Assembly: GCA_023409795.1 (NCBI GenBank)
Contig: JAEYQX010000124.1
Coordinates: forward strand, 1 to 8,963
From: Pseudomonadota bacterium
GTDB taxonomy: Bacteria; Pseudomonadota; Alphaproteobacteria; Caulobacterales; Caulobacteraceae
DNA length: 8,963 bases
Direction: 5' to 3'
In this document: positions 1 to 6,664 of the stretch, one piece after another
How positions within the stretch are numbered: position 1 is the stretch's first letter
How the letters are laid out: every line of letters begins with the position of its first letter
Position numbers and translations under genes: made by a program
Notes under the pieces: model-generated
What the model was told of the DNA's origin: nothing
Seen by the model: only the letters and a program-made list of their open reading frames with translations
The model's database searches: none

Positions 1-313
1 ACATATAATATCGCGCATAAAGCACGACCAGCGCGCCAATCCCTTGAACCATAAAGGCAAACAGCCAGGCCAGGCCGTCCAGTCTCAAGGTGAAGCTGAC
101 GCCCAGGCTGGGCAGCCAGGCCAGGGAGAAGCGGACCGGATCGTCAGAATTGACCGCAGAAAACAGCGCGACCAGGCATCCCATTCCCACCAGGGCCGTG
201 AACCAGGCCAGGGCTGCTGCAGCATTCCGCGCTTTGGATGGCAAGCACAATGCCATGAGAGCGGCAACAAACGGCGTTGCGAGCGGAATAAGCAGCAACA
301 AGGGCTGGGACAT
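1..313 (-). CDS. mrpA: MrpA/PhaA-type monovalent cation/H+ antiporter subunit A, 5' part only
   Basis: This open frame starts at ATG (313-311) and continues without a stop past the left edge, giving 104 codons. The product opens with a hydrophobic helix (MSQPLLLLIPLATPFVAALM), then a second hydrophobic stretch (residues about 31-48), and then a segment ending in LRLDGLAWLFAFMVQGIGAL followed by VVLYARYYM. That last signature is typical of the N-terminus of MrpA, the NuoL-like large subunit of the Mrp Na+/H+ antiporter in the inner membrane, which handles pH and sodium homeostasis. An in-frame TAG lies about 45 bases upstream, so ATG is the first sensible start. A GAGAAGGA sequence precedes it, with a 12-base spacer after AAGGA that is longer than ideal. 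It lies 79 bases downstream of pdeM on the same strand. GC by my count is 185/313, lower than the repair genes. Hydrogenase or NuoL-type homologues are the alternative, but the RYY signature favours Mrp. Confidence 0.82.
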   Translation of the reverse strand, partial: MSQPLLLLIPLATPFVAALMALCLPSKARNAAAALAWFTALVGMGCLVALFSAVNSDDPVRFSLAWLPSLGVSFTLRLDGLAWLFAFMVQGIGALVVLYARYYM

Positions 314-357
314 ACGTGGCGGGTGTCCTTCTCGAAATCGGTTATGCCGACCAGCCT

Positions 358-377
358 AGCACAGCCTTAGCTGCGCT
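358..377 (-). other. Small hairpin in the pdeM-mrpA gap
   Basis: Arms at 358-365 and 370-377 pair over eight positions, with one G-U wobble in the minus-strand RNA, around a four-base loop. There is no T-run after it on the minus strand, so it is not a standard Rho-independent terminator. It could be a weak Rho-assisted end for the repair cluster, an RNA-processing site, or chance. The rest of the 79-base gap is AT-richer than the genes, and I see no convincing promoter in it. Confidence 0.25.
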
Positions 378-392
378 CGATTAGTCATTATT

Positions 393-1103
393 TCATCTAT
401 GTTTTTGTGGCCTACCCGGTGCCTGTCGTCCAGCCGCAAGGCGGTCGAATCCCACGGGAATCACACGTTTCCCAAGCATGTAGGCGACAGGGGGGCGGGC
501 AAACAGGGCGCCAAATGCCGCATCCGTGACGCTAAGACCGCCGGTATAGGCACCAAAGGCGGGCAGGATCAGCCTGTGCCCGTCAGAGACGAAACAGGGG
601 CGGCGCACGCTGCCGGCGGGGCCCAGGACGCGCGCGCAGGGGTGCAGGTGCCCGGCCACCTCGCCGGGAGCCGGGCCGGGCAGGGGCTCGTGCCGCAACA
701 CCAGCCGTCCCAGTTGCAGGGCCTCGATCGACAGGCCGCCAAAGGCGGCCCCGCCGTCCGGGTCGTGGTTGCCGGTAATCCAGACCAGGTCCAGGTGGGC
801 TGCCAGGTCCAGCACCGCCTCGCGCTCGGCGACCGGGATGCGGCTGAGCGCCCCCATGTCGTGCAGGCTGTCGCCCAGCAGGACCAGGCGGGTCGCGCCC
901 GTCTCGACCACCTCGACCAGCAGGCGGTCCAGGGTCTCGCGGGTGTCATAGGGCGGCAAAAGCTGGCCCCGGGCGGCATAGGCCGATCCCTTTTCCAGGT
1001 GCAGGTCCGACACCACCAGCGTCCCGTGCTGCGGCAGCCACAGGGTGCCCGCCGGGCGCAGGCAGCAGGGCTCGCCCGCAATGATGACCGCCTGTTCGCC
1101 CAT
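393..1103 (-). CDS. pdeM: Ligase-associated metallophosphoesterase PdeM
   Basis: This 236-residue calcineurin-like phosphoesterase should use two metal ions (Mn2+ in characterised relatives) to hydrolyse phosphodiester bonds during DNA repair. All the metal-binding blocks are visible: SDLHLEKG at 32-39 (D33, H35), LLGDSLHD at 75-82 (D78), GNHD at 111-114 (N112, H113), H138 in RHEP, and GHLHP at 151-155 (H152, H154). The N-terminus includes the family's LWLP and LVVSDLHLEKG strands, and the length is normal. ATG 1103-1101 follows the helicase stop TAG (1107-1105) after a single base, so translation is probably coupled to the helicase. It is the last gene of the exonuclease-ligase-helicase-phosphoesterase cluster. 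This neighbourhood is what separates it from general phosphoesterases of the same fold. No intrinsic terminator follows it. Confidence 0.93.
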   Translation of the reverse strand: MGEQAVIIAGEPCCLRPAGTLWLPQHGTLVVSDLHLEKGSAYAARGQLLPPYDTRETLDRLLVEVVETGATRLVLLGDSLHDMGALSRIPVAEREAVLDLAAHLDLVWITGNHDPDGGAAFGGLSIEALQLGRLVLRHEPLPGPAPGEVAGHLHPCARVLGPAGSVRRPCFVSDGHRLILPAFGAYTGGLSVTDAAFGALFARPPVAYMLGKRVIPVGFDRLAAGRQAPGRPQKHR

Positions 1104-1104
1104 C

Positions 1105-3540
1105 CTAGCCCATGGCCTCTTCGATCAGGGCGGCCTCGTCCAGCATCATCTCGGCGGCCGAGGTGCCCGGCGAGCGCTCCTTGCCGATCTCCACCAGCAA
1201 CGGCACGGCAAAGGGGGATACCTTGGGTAGATTATAGACCCGGATCTTTCCACGAACGCGCGACAGCAGGTCCCCCAGACGCGCCACGTCCAGCAAGCCC
1301 CTGGCCGCATCCTCGCGGGCGCATTTCAACAGCAGATGCCCGGGATCATGCCGTCTGAGGGTGTCGTAAATGAGGTCCGCCGAAAAGGTCACCTGACGCC
1401 CGGTCTTCTCGTGGCCGGGCATCCGCCGCTCGATCAGGCCGGAAATCTGCGCCGCTTCCTTGAAGGCCCGCTTCATCATGAAGCTCTCGTCCAGCCAGGT
1501 TTCCAGGTCATCGCCCAGCATGTCCTGCTGGAACAGATCGTCGAAATCCAGGTCCGCCATCGAGCGCATCGACCAGATGCAGACGGCATAGTCATTGGCC
1601 AGGTAGCCGATCGGCCCGACCCCGGCGCGATCCAGCCGCCGGGTCAGCAGCATGGCCAGGGTGGCGTGGGCCAGCCGCCCCTCATAGGGATAGCAGACCA
1701 TGAAGTGCTTGCGTCCGCGCTGGAAGGTCTCGACCAGTAGGTCGTCCAGGGCCGGGATGCCGGAATGGTCTTCCTGTGCGCCCAGCCAGTCCTGCACGTC
1801 GAGCGGCAGGCGACGCCAGGCGTCCCGGTCATGCATCAGGCGACGCACCCGCGCGGCCAGGTGCGAGGATATGGGGATGCGCGACCCGCCCCAGCTGGGC
1901 ACCTTGGCCTCGGAATCGCTGGAGCGGCTGACAAAGGCGCTGGTGCCTTCCACCCCTTCAAAGCGCCAGATTTCGCCCGCAAAGACAAAGCTGTCGCCGA
2001 TGTCGAGGTTCTCGAAATAGCTTTCCTCGGTCTCGCCGATCTTGCGCCCGCCGCGCCGTCCGCCGACCCGCACGCTCAGGGTCTGGGCCGTGACGATGGC
2101 CCCCACATTCATGCGATGGCGCGCCACAATCTCCCTGGTCCGCGCCCGCCACAGCCCGTCTCGCCCCCGGATCAGCCGGCGATAGCGGTCATAGGTCTTC
2201 AGCGCATAGCCGCCGGTCGAGACGAAATCGACCACCTGTTCCCAGTCCTCCCACGTCAGGTCGCGATAAGGGGCGGCGGTGCGCACTTCGTCGTAAAGCG
2301 CCTCCAGGTCGAACGGTTCGGCACAGGCCACGCCCATGACGTGCTGGGCCAGCACATCCCGGGCCCCGTTGCGGATCGGCTCGCCATCATGGGCGGCCTC
2401 CATCACCGCCTCGACGGCGGCCTGGCATTCCAGCATCTCGAAGCGGCTGGCGGGCACCAGCACCGCCCGCGACGGCTCGTCCAGGCGGTGGTTGGCCCGC
2501 CCGATCCGCTGCACCAGACGCGACGATCCCTTGGGCGCGGCCAGCTGGATCACCAGATCGACATTGCCCCAGTCGATGCCCAGATCGAGGGTCGAGGTGC
2601 AGACCACGGCCCGCAGCTGGCCCCGCGTCATCATGGCCTCGACCTTGCGCCGCTGCTCGGCGGCCAGACTGCCGTGATGAAGCGCGATCGGCAGGCCATC
2701 ATCATTCAGCCGCCACAACTCCTGAAACGCGAACTCGGCCTGCCAGCGCGTGTTGACGAAGACCAGCGCCGTCCCTGCGCCCTTGATGGTGTCATAGACC
2801 TCCTGCATCGCGTGCTGGGCGGTATGGCCCGCCCACGGCACGCGGTTCTCGCTCAGCAGCACATCCAGTTCCGGCGGCGCGCCCGCCTGACCGAAGACGA
2901 TGCCGTCACCCTTGTCCGACAGCCAGCCACGGATGGCCTTGGGGTCACTCACCGTCGCCGACAGGCCGACGCTGCGCATCCTGGGGGCAAAGGCCCGCAA
3001 CCGCGCCAGCCCCAGCGACAACAGATCCCCGCGCTTTGACCCGTGGATAGCGTGGATCTCGTCGATCACCACGCAGCGCAGGTCCTTGAAATAATCCCGC
3101 GCGCCCTCCCACGCGCAGAACAGGGCCAACTGCTCGGGCGTGGTCAAAAGGATGTCGGGCGGGGCCAGTCTCTGGCGCGCGCGCTTGGCCTGGTTGGTGT
3201 CGCCCGTGCGGCTTTCGATAGCGATATCCAAGCCCATCTCGCGCACCGGCGTCAGCAGGTTGCGCTCCACATCCACCGCCAGCGCCTTCAGCGGCGAGAT
3301 GTAGAGGGTGTGCACCGAAGGCAGCTCGCCCGGGGCCGTCTCCCGCTGCGACAGCTCGATCAGGCTGGGCAGAAACCCCGCCAGCGTCTTGCCCCCGCCC
3401 GTCGGGGCCACCAGCAAGGCATCCTCACCCGCCAGCCCCTTTTCCACCATCGCCAACTGATGCGGACGCACACTCCAGCCCCGACTGGCGAACCAGTCGG
3501 CGAAGCGGGCGGGGAGAGGGGCGGCATTCGGCAGGTTCAC
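1105..3540 (-). CDS. lhr: Ligase-associated Lhr-type DEXH-box helicase
   Basis: This 811-residue superfamily 2 helicase is the size expected for an Lhr-Core protein, an ATP-driven 3'-to-5' translocase that unwinds DNA or RNA:DNA duplexes. RecA domain 1 shows the upstream RPHQLA (25-30), Walker A APTGGGKT (45-52), SPLKALA (82-88), TTPE (133-136), DEIH (160-163) and SAT (194-196). RecA domain 2 shows FVNTR (261-265), TSTLDLGID (315-323) and QRIGRANHR (344-352). The remainder matches the winged-helix and Lhr-specific C-terminal core. The start is GTG; TAA lies in frame nine bases before it, so no upstream start is possible, and no conserved motif is lost. There is no Shine-Dalgarno, and TATAAA sits five bases upstream, which suggests a leaderless transcript. 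A 246-base gap containing a palindromic repeat separates it from the ligase upstream, and pdeM follows one base after the stop. Confidence 0.95.
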   Translation of the reverse strand: MNLPNAAPLPARFADWFASRGWSVRPHQLAMVEKGLAGEDALLVAPTGGGKTLAGFLPSLIELSQRETAPGELPSVHTLYISPLKALAVDVERNLLTPVREMGLDIAIESRTGDTNQAKRARQRLAPPDILLTTPEQLALFCAWEGARDYFKDLRCVVIDEIHAIHGSKRGDLLSLGLARLRAFAPRMRSVGLSATVSDPKAIRGWLSDKGDGIVFGQAGAPPELDVLLSENRVPWAGHTAQHAMQEVYDTIKGAGTALVFVNTRWQAEFAFQELWRLNDDGLPIALHHGSLAAEQRRKVEAMMTRGQLRAVVCTSTLDLGIDWGNVDLVIQLAAPKGSSRLVQRIGRANHRLDEPSRAVLVPASRFEMLECQAAVEAVMEAAHDGEPIRNGARDVLAQHVMGVACAEPFDLEALYDEVRTAAPYRDLTWEDWEQVVDFVSTGGYALKTYDRYRRLIRGRDGLWRARTREIVARHRMNVGAIVTAQTLSVRVGGRRGGRKIGETEESYFENLDIGDSFVFAGEIWRFEGVEGTSAFVSRSSDSEAKVPSWGGSRIPISSHLAARVRRLMHDRDAWRRLPLDVQDWLGAQEDHSGIPALDDLLVETFQRGRKHFMVCYPYEGRLAHATLAMLLTRRLDRAGVGPIGYLANDYAVCIWSMRSMADLDFDDLFQQDMLGDDLETWLDESFMMKRAFKEAAQISGLIERRMPGHEKTGRQVTFSADLIYDTLRRHDPGHLLLKCAREDAARGLLDVARLGDLLSRVRGKIRVYNLPKVSPFAVPLLVEIGKERSPGTSAAEMMLDEAALIEEAMG

Positions 3541-3545
3541 GCGGA

Positions 3546-3551
3546 TTTATA
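3546..3551 (-). promoter_or_regulatory. Candidate -10 element of a leaderless helicase promoter
   Basis: On the minus strand TATAAA (3551-3546) ends five bases before the GTG start at 3540. It is a 5/6 match to TATAAT. If used, transcription would begin at or next to the start codon, which would explain why no Shine-Dalgarno is present. The -35 region is weak; the best 18-base-spaced hexamer is TGCAAA. Leaderless genes are common in Caulobacter-type bacteria, but here the case rests only on spacing and the absence of a ribosome site. Confidence 0.3.
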
Positions 3552-3599
3552 TGGGAAGGAGCGGGTGAGTTTGCATCCGCCCCAAATTCTCGAACGGTG

Positions 3600-3760
3600 T
3601 CCACATTTCCGTCATCCTTCGACAAGCCGCGTAGCGGCGCAGATCGGGGGACCCAGCGGCACCGCAGGTGATCCTTGGATCAAACGCTGTAGATGCCCAT
3701 TTCGCGCTATTCGCGCGCCGCTGGGTCCCCCGGTCACGCCGGGGGGATGACGGTTGTGGA
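3600..3760. repeat. Palindromic multi-hairpin repeat (REP/MITE-like) inside the repair cluster
   Basis: This 161-base element fills most of the gap between ligase and helicase. Its ends are inverted: TCCACA (3600-3605) plus CCGTCATCC (3609-3617) on the left pair with GGATGACGG (3745-3753) plus TGTGGA (3755-3760) on the right. A perfect 15-base inner inverted repeat pairs 3646-3660 with 3717-3731. Smaller hairpins lie within it: GCCGC-GTA-GCGGC at 3626-3638, TGATCC-TT-GGATCA at 3669-3682, CGCG arms at 3703-3715, and a 7-bp stem with five-base loop at 3727-3745. It encodes no transposase and has no convincing reading frame. GTCATCC-ended palindromes are typical of dispersed intergenic repeats in alphaproteobacteria, so I infer a non-autonomous repeat. 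As RNA it could shield the ligase message from decay or reduce read-through into the helicase. Confidence 0.75.
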
Positions 3761-3786
3761 TTGTAATGGCGCAGTTCGGCCTTCGG

Positions 3787-5391
3787 TCATTCCAGCATCC
3801 CCTCCAACACCCCCAACTCATCCGCCTCTCCCGCAGGCTTGTCCCACCTTATCCGGTTGATGCGGGGGAAGCGCATGGCGATGCCGGACTTGTGCCGGGT
3901 CGAGCGTTGCAGGCCCTCGAAGGCGACTTCGACCACCAGTCCGAAGTCGCGCGTGGCCTTGACCGCGCGGACGGGGCCGAAGCGGTCGGTGGTGTTGTCG
4001 CGCACGAATTTGTCGAGCTGTTTCAGCTCTTCGTCCGTAAAGCCGAAATAGGCCTTGCCGACAGGGGTCAGGAGGTATTGCCCCGCTTCATCCGTGGTCC
4101 AGACGCCGAAGGTGAAGTCGGAATAGAAGCTGGAGCGTTTGCCGTGCCCGCGCTGGGCATACATCAGCACGGCATCAACCAGCATGGGGTCGCGTTTCCA
4201 TTTGAACCACGGCCCCTTGGGGCGGCCCGCCTCATAGACGCTGTCCCGGCGTTTCAGCATGAAGCCCTCGGCCAGCCGCGCATCCCCCTCGGGCGGATTG
4301 GCGCGAAGTTCGGCCAATGCCTCCCAGCTTTCGATATCGACCAGCGGCGAAATGTCGATGCGCGGGGAGGCTATGGCGGCGATGAAGGCTTCCAGCCGTT
4401 CGCGCCTCTCGCGGAAAGGCAGGGCGCGGGTATCTTCATCCCCGTCGGCCAGTAGGTCATAGGCCCGGATGCCCGCAGGAAAGGCCGCCAGCCGTCTGGC
4501 ATCGACGCTCTTGCGGTTCAGCCTTTGTTGCAGGTCCGAGAAACTGCCCATCACCCCGTCGCGGGTGACGATCAGTTCGCCGTCCAGAACGCCCTCGAAA
4601 TCCATCGCCTCGACCACATCGGGGAAGGCGTGGCCGATATCCTCGCCGGTGCGCGAATACAGCCGTCTGATGCCGCCCTCGCTGACGGCCTGGATACGGA
4701 TGCCGTCCCATTTCCATTCGGCCACGAAGTCGACGGGGTCCAGACGCGGCATCTCCGTCGCCTCGTCGATGGGGTGGGCCAGCATGACGGGGCGGAAACG
4801 GCCGTGGGTTTCCACGGCCGGGCGGGGCCCCTTGCCGTCCAGCCAGGCCAGAAGGTCGGGATAGGGTGCGACCTGCCCGTGCCAGACCTCCTGGATCTCG
4901 GCCACGTCCACGCCGCCGTAATCGGCTGCCGCCTGCCACGCCAGCCGCGCCGACACACCCACGCGCAAACTGCCCGTCACCAGTTTCAGCAAGGCCCAGC
5001 GCCCTTCGGCATCCAGTGCATCCAGCCAGTTTTCCAGCAGGTCCGGCACCTCGCCGCGTCTGGCGGTCCCCAGAGCCTCGATCACCTCGTGCAGGTCCGG
5101 CTCGCGGTTGGCCCCGTGGCGGGGGGGCCAGATCAGGGCTACCGTCTCGGCCAGATCGCCGACATAGTCGTAGGACAGGCGGAACAGCTCGGCATCGACG
5201 CGGTCCTCCACCACCTTGCGGATGGTGTTTGACTTGGCCTCCCTGAAAGACAGGCCGCCCGTCAGCGCTGCCAGCGCCCAGCCGCGATCAGGGTCGGGCA
5301 CGCTCCGCAGATGGTCGGCAATCAGCCGCAGCTTGGCATTGCGAGACGCCGTCAGCGACAGCCGGTCCAGCAGTTCGGCAAAGGCTTTCAT
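3787..5391 (-). CDS. ATP-dependent DNA ligase of the ligase-associated repair cluster
   Basis: This 534-residue ligase seals nicks by forming a lysine-AMP intermediate with ATP. The N-terminal 200 residues are the helical DNA-binding domain (for example LLKLVTGSLRVGVS at 134-147). The nucleotidyltransferase domain follows: motif I EWKWDGIR at 225-232 with nucleophile K227, the RLYSRTGED stretch at 243-251, motif III DGEL at 270-273, motif IV EGFMLKR at 375-381, and motif V WFKWKRDP at 395-402. The OB-fold ends with MRFPRINRIR at 506-515. Length and domain order fit the stand-alone bacterial ligase found with exonuclease, Lhr and PdeM, rather than LigD, which carries polymerase and phosphoesterase domains. 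The ATG overlaps the exonuclease stop by four bases (ATGA, 5391-5388), and AAGAGG sits seven bases upstream inside the exonuclease, so the two are translationally coupled. Confidence 0.96.
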   Translation of the reverse strand: MKAFAELLDRLSLTASRNAKLRLIADHLRSVPDPDRGWALAALTGGLSFREAKSNTIRKVVEDRVDAELFRLSYDYVGDLAETVALIWPPRHGANREPDLHEVIEALGTARRGEVPDLLENWLDALDAEGRWALLKLVTGSLRVGVSARLAWQAAADYGGVDVAEIQEVWHGQVAPYPDLLAWLDGKGPRPAVETHGRFRPVMLAHPIDEATEMPRLDPVDFVAEWKWDGIRIQAVSEGGIRRLYSRTGEDIGHAFPDVVEAMDFEGVLDGELIVTRDGVMGSFSDLQQRLNRKSVDARRLAAFPAGIRAYDLLADGDEDTRALPFRERRERLEAFIAAIASPRIDISPLVDIESWEALAELRANPPEGDARLAEGFMLKRRDSVYEAGRPKGPWFKWKRDPMLVDAVLMYAQRGHGKRSSFYSDFTFGVWTTDEAGQYLLTPVGKAYFGFTDEELKQLDKFVRDNTTDRFGPVRAVKATRDFGLVVEVAFEGLQRSTRHKSGIAMRFPRINRIRWDKPAGEADELGVLEGMLE

Positions 5392-6443
5392 TCGACGGCC
5401 TCTTCGACAGGTTCGTCGTCCTCGTCCTCATAGCCGACCAGATGCAGCGCCCGCGCCGCCATGCCGTTGATCTGCGCCCAGCGGCACAGGGCATCGTCGC
5501 GCCCGTGCGTGATCCAGACCTCTTGCGGCGACAACTCAGTCAAGGTGTCGGTCAGTTCGTCCCAGTCGGCGTGGTCCGACAGGATCAGCGGCAGTTCCAC
5601 GCCCCGCTGACGCGCCCGCGCCCGCACGCTCATCCAGCCACTGGCAAAGGCCGCGACCGGATCGGGAAAGCGGCGGCTCCAGCGGTCGGCGATGGCTGAG
5701 GGCGGGGCGATGATGATACGGCCCGCAAAATCGGCCTTTACGCCGGACACCGTCTGCCACGGCCCCAGATCGACACTGAAGCTTTCATAAAGGCGGTTCA
5801 GCTTCTCCAGCGCGCCGTGGACGTAAATCGTCTCGTCATAGCACGCCTCGCGCAGCAGCTTCATCACCCGCTGCGCCTTGCCCAGAGCATAGGCCCCGAC
5901 CAGATGCGCCCGCTCGGGGAACTGTTGCAGGGAATGCAGCAGCTTGCCGATTTCCTGCGTGTCGGGCGGGTGTCGGAAAACGGGCAGACCGAACGTCGCC
6001 TCGGTGATGAAGACATCGCTCTGCACCGGCTCGAACCCGGCACAGGTCGGGTCGCGGCGGCGCGTATAATCGCCCGAAGCGGTGATGCTGATACCGCCGC
6101 ACGATATCCGCGCCTGTGCCGAGCCCAGCACATGGCCTGCCGGATGCAGGGATACCTCGGCTCCGTTCACCCTGACCCGTTCGCCGTATTCAAGGCTCTG
6201 GGTACTGCCCGCGAAATCGGCCCCGTAGCGCACCGCCATGATGGCCAGGGTCTCGGGCGTGGCCAGCACATGGCCGTGGCCCCAACGCGCATGGTCGGCA
6301 TGGCCATGGGTGATGACGGCGCGCTCTACCGGACGCGGCGGATCGACGAAGAACTGCCCCTGCGGGCACCACAGCCCTTGCGGCGTGGGGCGAAGGACGG
6401 CGGCAAAACGGTTGGCGTCGCGTCCAGGCGGGGGCGGGGTCAT
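5388..6443 (-). CDS. Ligase-associated exonuclease (metallo-beta-lactamase/beta-CASP fold)
   Basis: This 351-residue nuclease belongs to the SNM1/CPSF-73-like branch and should trim DNA ends with bound metal ions so that the ligase can act. Metal-site motifs are present: THGHADH at 45-51, HPAGHVLGSAQ at 100-110 (H104), SGDY at 123-126 (D125), and a late SDHADWDEL at 289-297 with THGR at 312-315. Family features LRPTPQGLWCPQG (17-29) and EATFGLP (148-154) are also clear. The C-terminus is acidic (EDEDDEPVEEAVE) and its last codons overlap the ligase start. ATG 6443-6441 is the only good start: TAG lies in frame nine bases upstream and the conserved N-terminus begins soon after. No Shine-Dalgarno precedes it, and a terminator ends only 38 bases upstream, so how this first gene of the cluster is expressed is unclear. 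Confidence 0.94.
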   Translation of the reverse strand: MTPPPPGRDANRFAAVLRPTPQGLWCPQGQFFVDPPRPVERAVITHGHADHARWGHGHVLATPETLAIMAVRYGADFAGSTQSLEYGERVRVNGAEVSLHPAGHVLGSAQARISCGGISITASGDYTRRRDPTCAGFEPVQSDVFITEATFGLPVFRHPPDTQEIGKLLHSLQQFPERAHLVGAYALGKAQRVMKLLREACYDETIYVHGALEKLNRLYESFSVDLGPWQTVSGVKADFAGRIIIAPPSAIADRWSRRFPDPVAAFASGWMSVRARARQRGVELPLILSDHADWDELTDTLTELSPQEVWITHGRDDALCRWAQINGMAARALHLVGYEDEDDEPVEEAVE

Positions 6444-6455
6444 CAGGGGCTAACG

Positions 6456-6473
6456 CCGGGTCTGCGACCCCGG
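6456..6473 (-). other. Short GC-rich hairpin just upstream of the exonuclease start
   Basis: On the minus strand CCGGGGTC and GACCCGG pair with one bulged base around a three-base GCA loop. It sits between the terminator T-run and the exonuclease ATG, ending 12 bases before the start. There is no T-run directly after it. It may influence access to the start or be part of a tandem stop signal; no function can be shown from sequence alone. Confidence 0.35.
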
Positions 6474-6481
6474 TTGCGGGC

Positions 6482-6522
6482 AAAAAAGAGGGCGGTCCCC
6501 CCCTCGTTCGAAGAGACCGCCC
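6482..6522 (-). terminator. Rho-independent terminator of the lipoprotein/36-aa ORF unit
   Basis: In the minus orientation an eight-base perfect stem (GGGCGGTC 6522-6515 with GACCGCCC 6497-6490) encloses a 17-base loop containing TTCGAA. It is followed within two bases by six T residues (6487-6482). This is the standard stem plus U-run layout. It lies 31 bases after the stop of the 36-aa ORF and 38 bases before the exonuclease ATG, so it should end the upstream unit and insulate, or partly attenuate, the repair cluster. Confidence 0.8.
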
Positions 6523-6553
6523 AGGGGGAGATGCGCTTCCCCTCAGTCAGGTA

Positions 6554-6664
6554 TCAGCCCCTCGCGGGCCGTTCGGTGGCCTTTTCGGCGGCATGGTGCC
6601 GGGCCATAAGCACGCATTGGCCCAGGCCGATCAGGCTGTCCTCTAATGGCTTGTCGCCCGGCAT
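6554..6664 (-). CDS. Candidate 36-aa small protein coupled to the lipoprotein gene
   Basis: This short frame begins at an ATG that shares one base with the lipoprotein stop (TGATG, 6666-6662). AGGA (6677-6674), within the last lipoprotein codons, lies nine bases ahead of it as a plausible ribosome site. The product starts MPGDKPLEDSLIGLGQCVLM and ends in a charged tail (HHAAEKATERPARG). It has no signal peptide or clear membrane helix, and residues 7-28 could form an amphipathic helix. Twenty-nine of 36 codons end in G or C, as expected for coding DNA here, though high genomic GC weakens that test. The frame ends 31 bases before the terminator, so it fits neatly as the last gene of the unit. 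I do not recognise the family. It could also be a chance frame in a 3' untranslated region. Confidence 0.5.
   Translation of the reverse strand: MPGDKPLEDSLIGLGQCVLMARHHAAEKATERPARG

Noticed and set aside
62..215. Repeated CCAGGCCAG words near the left edge
   Set aside because: They encode recurring LAW/LAWL residues in the hydrophobic segments of MrpA in the same frame; coding bias explains them, not a repeat array.
1765..3039. A 424-aa plus-strand open frame opposite the helicase (and similar long frames opposite the ligase and exonuclease)
   Set aside because: These are shadow frames of high-GC genes on the minus strand, histidine/proline/glutamine-rich and without motifs; the minus-strand genes carry full catalytic motifs.
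3774..3788. GTTC-N7-GGTC, one base off the alphaproteobacterial SOS (LexA) box
   Set aside because: It overlaps the ligase stop, is about 240 bases and a repeat away from the helicase start, and has one mismatch in a key half-site; likely chance.
3612..3821. A 69-aa minus-strand open frame across the ligase end and the repeat
   Set aside because: It consists of hairpin sequence of the palindromic repeat and an out-of-frame piece of the ligase end; no start signal and no protein-like composition.
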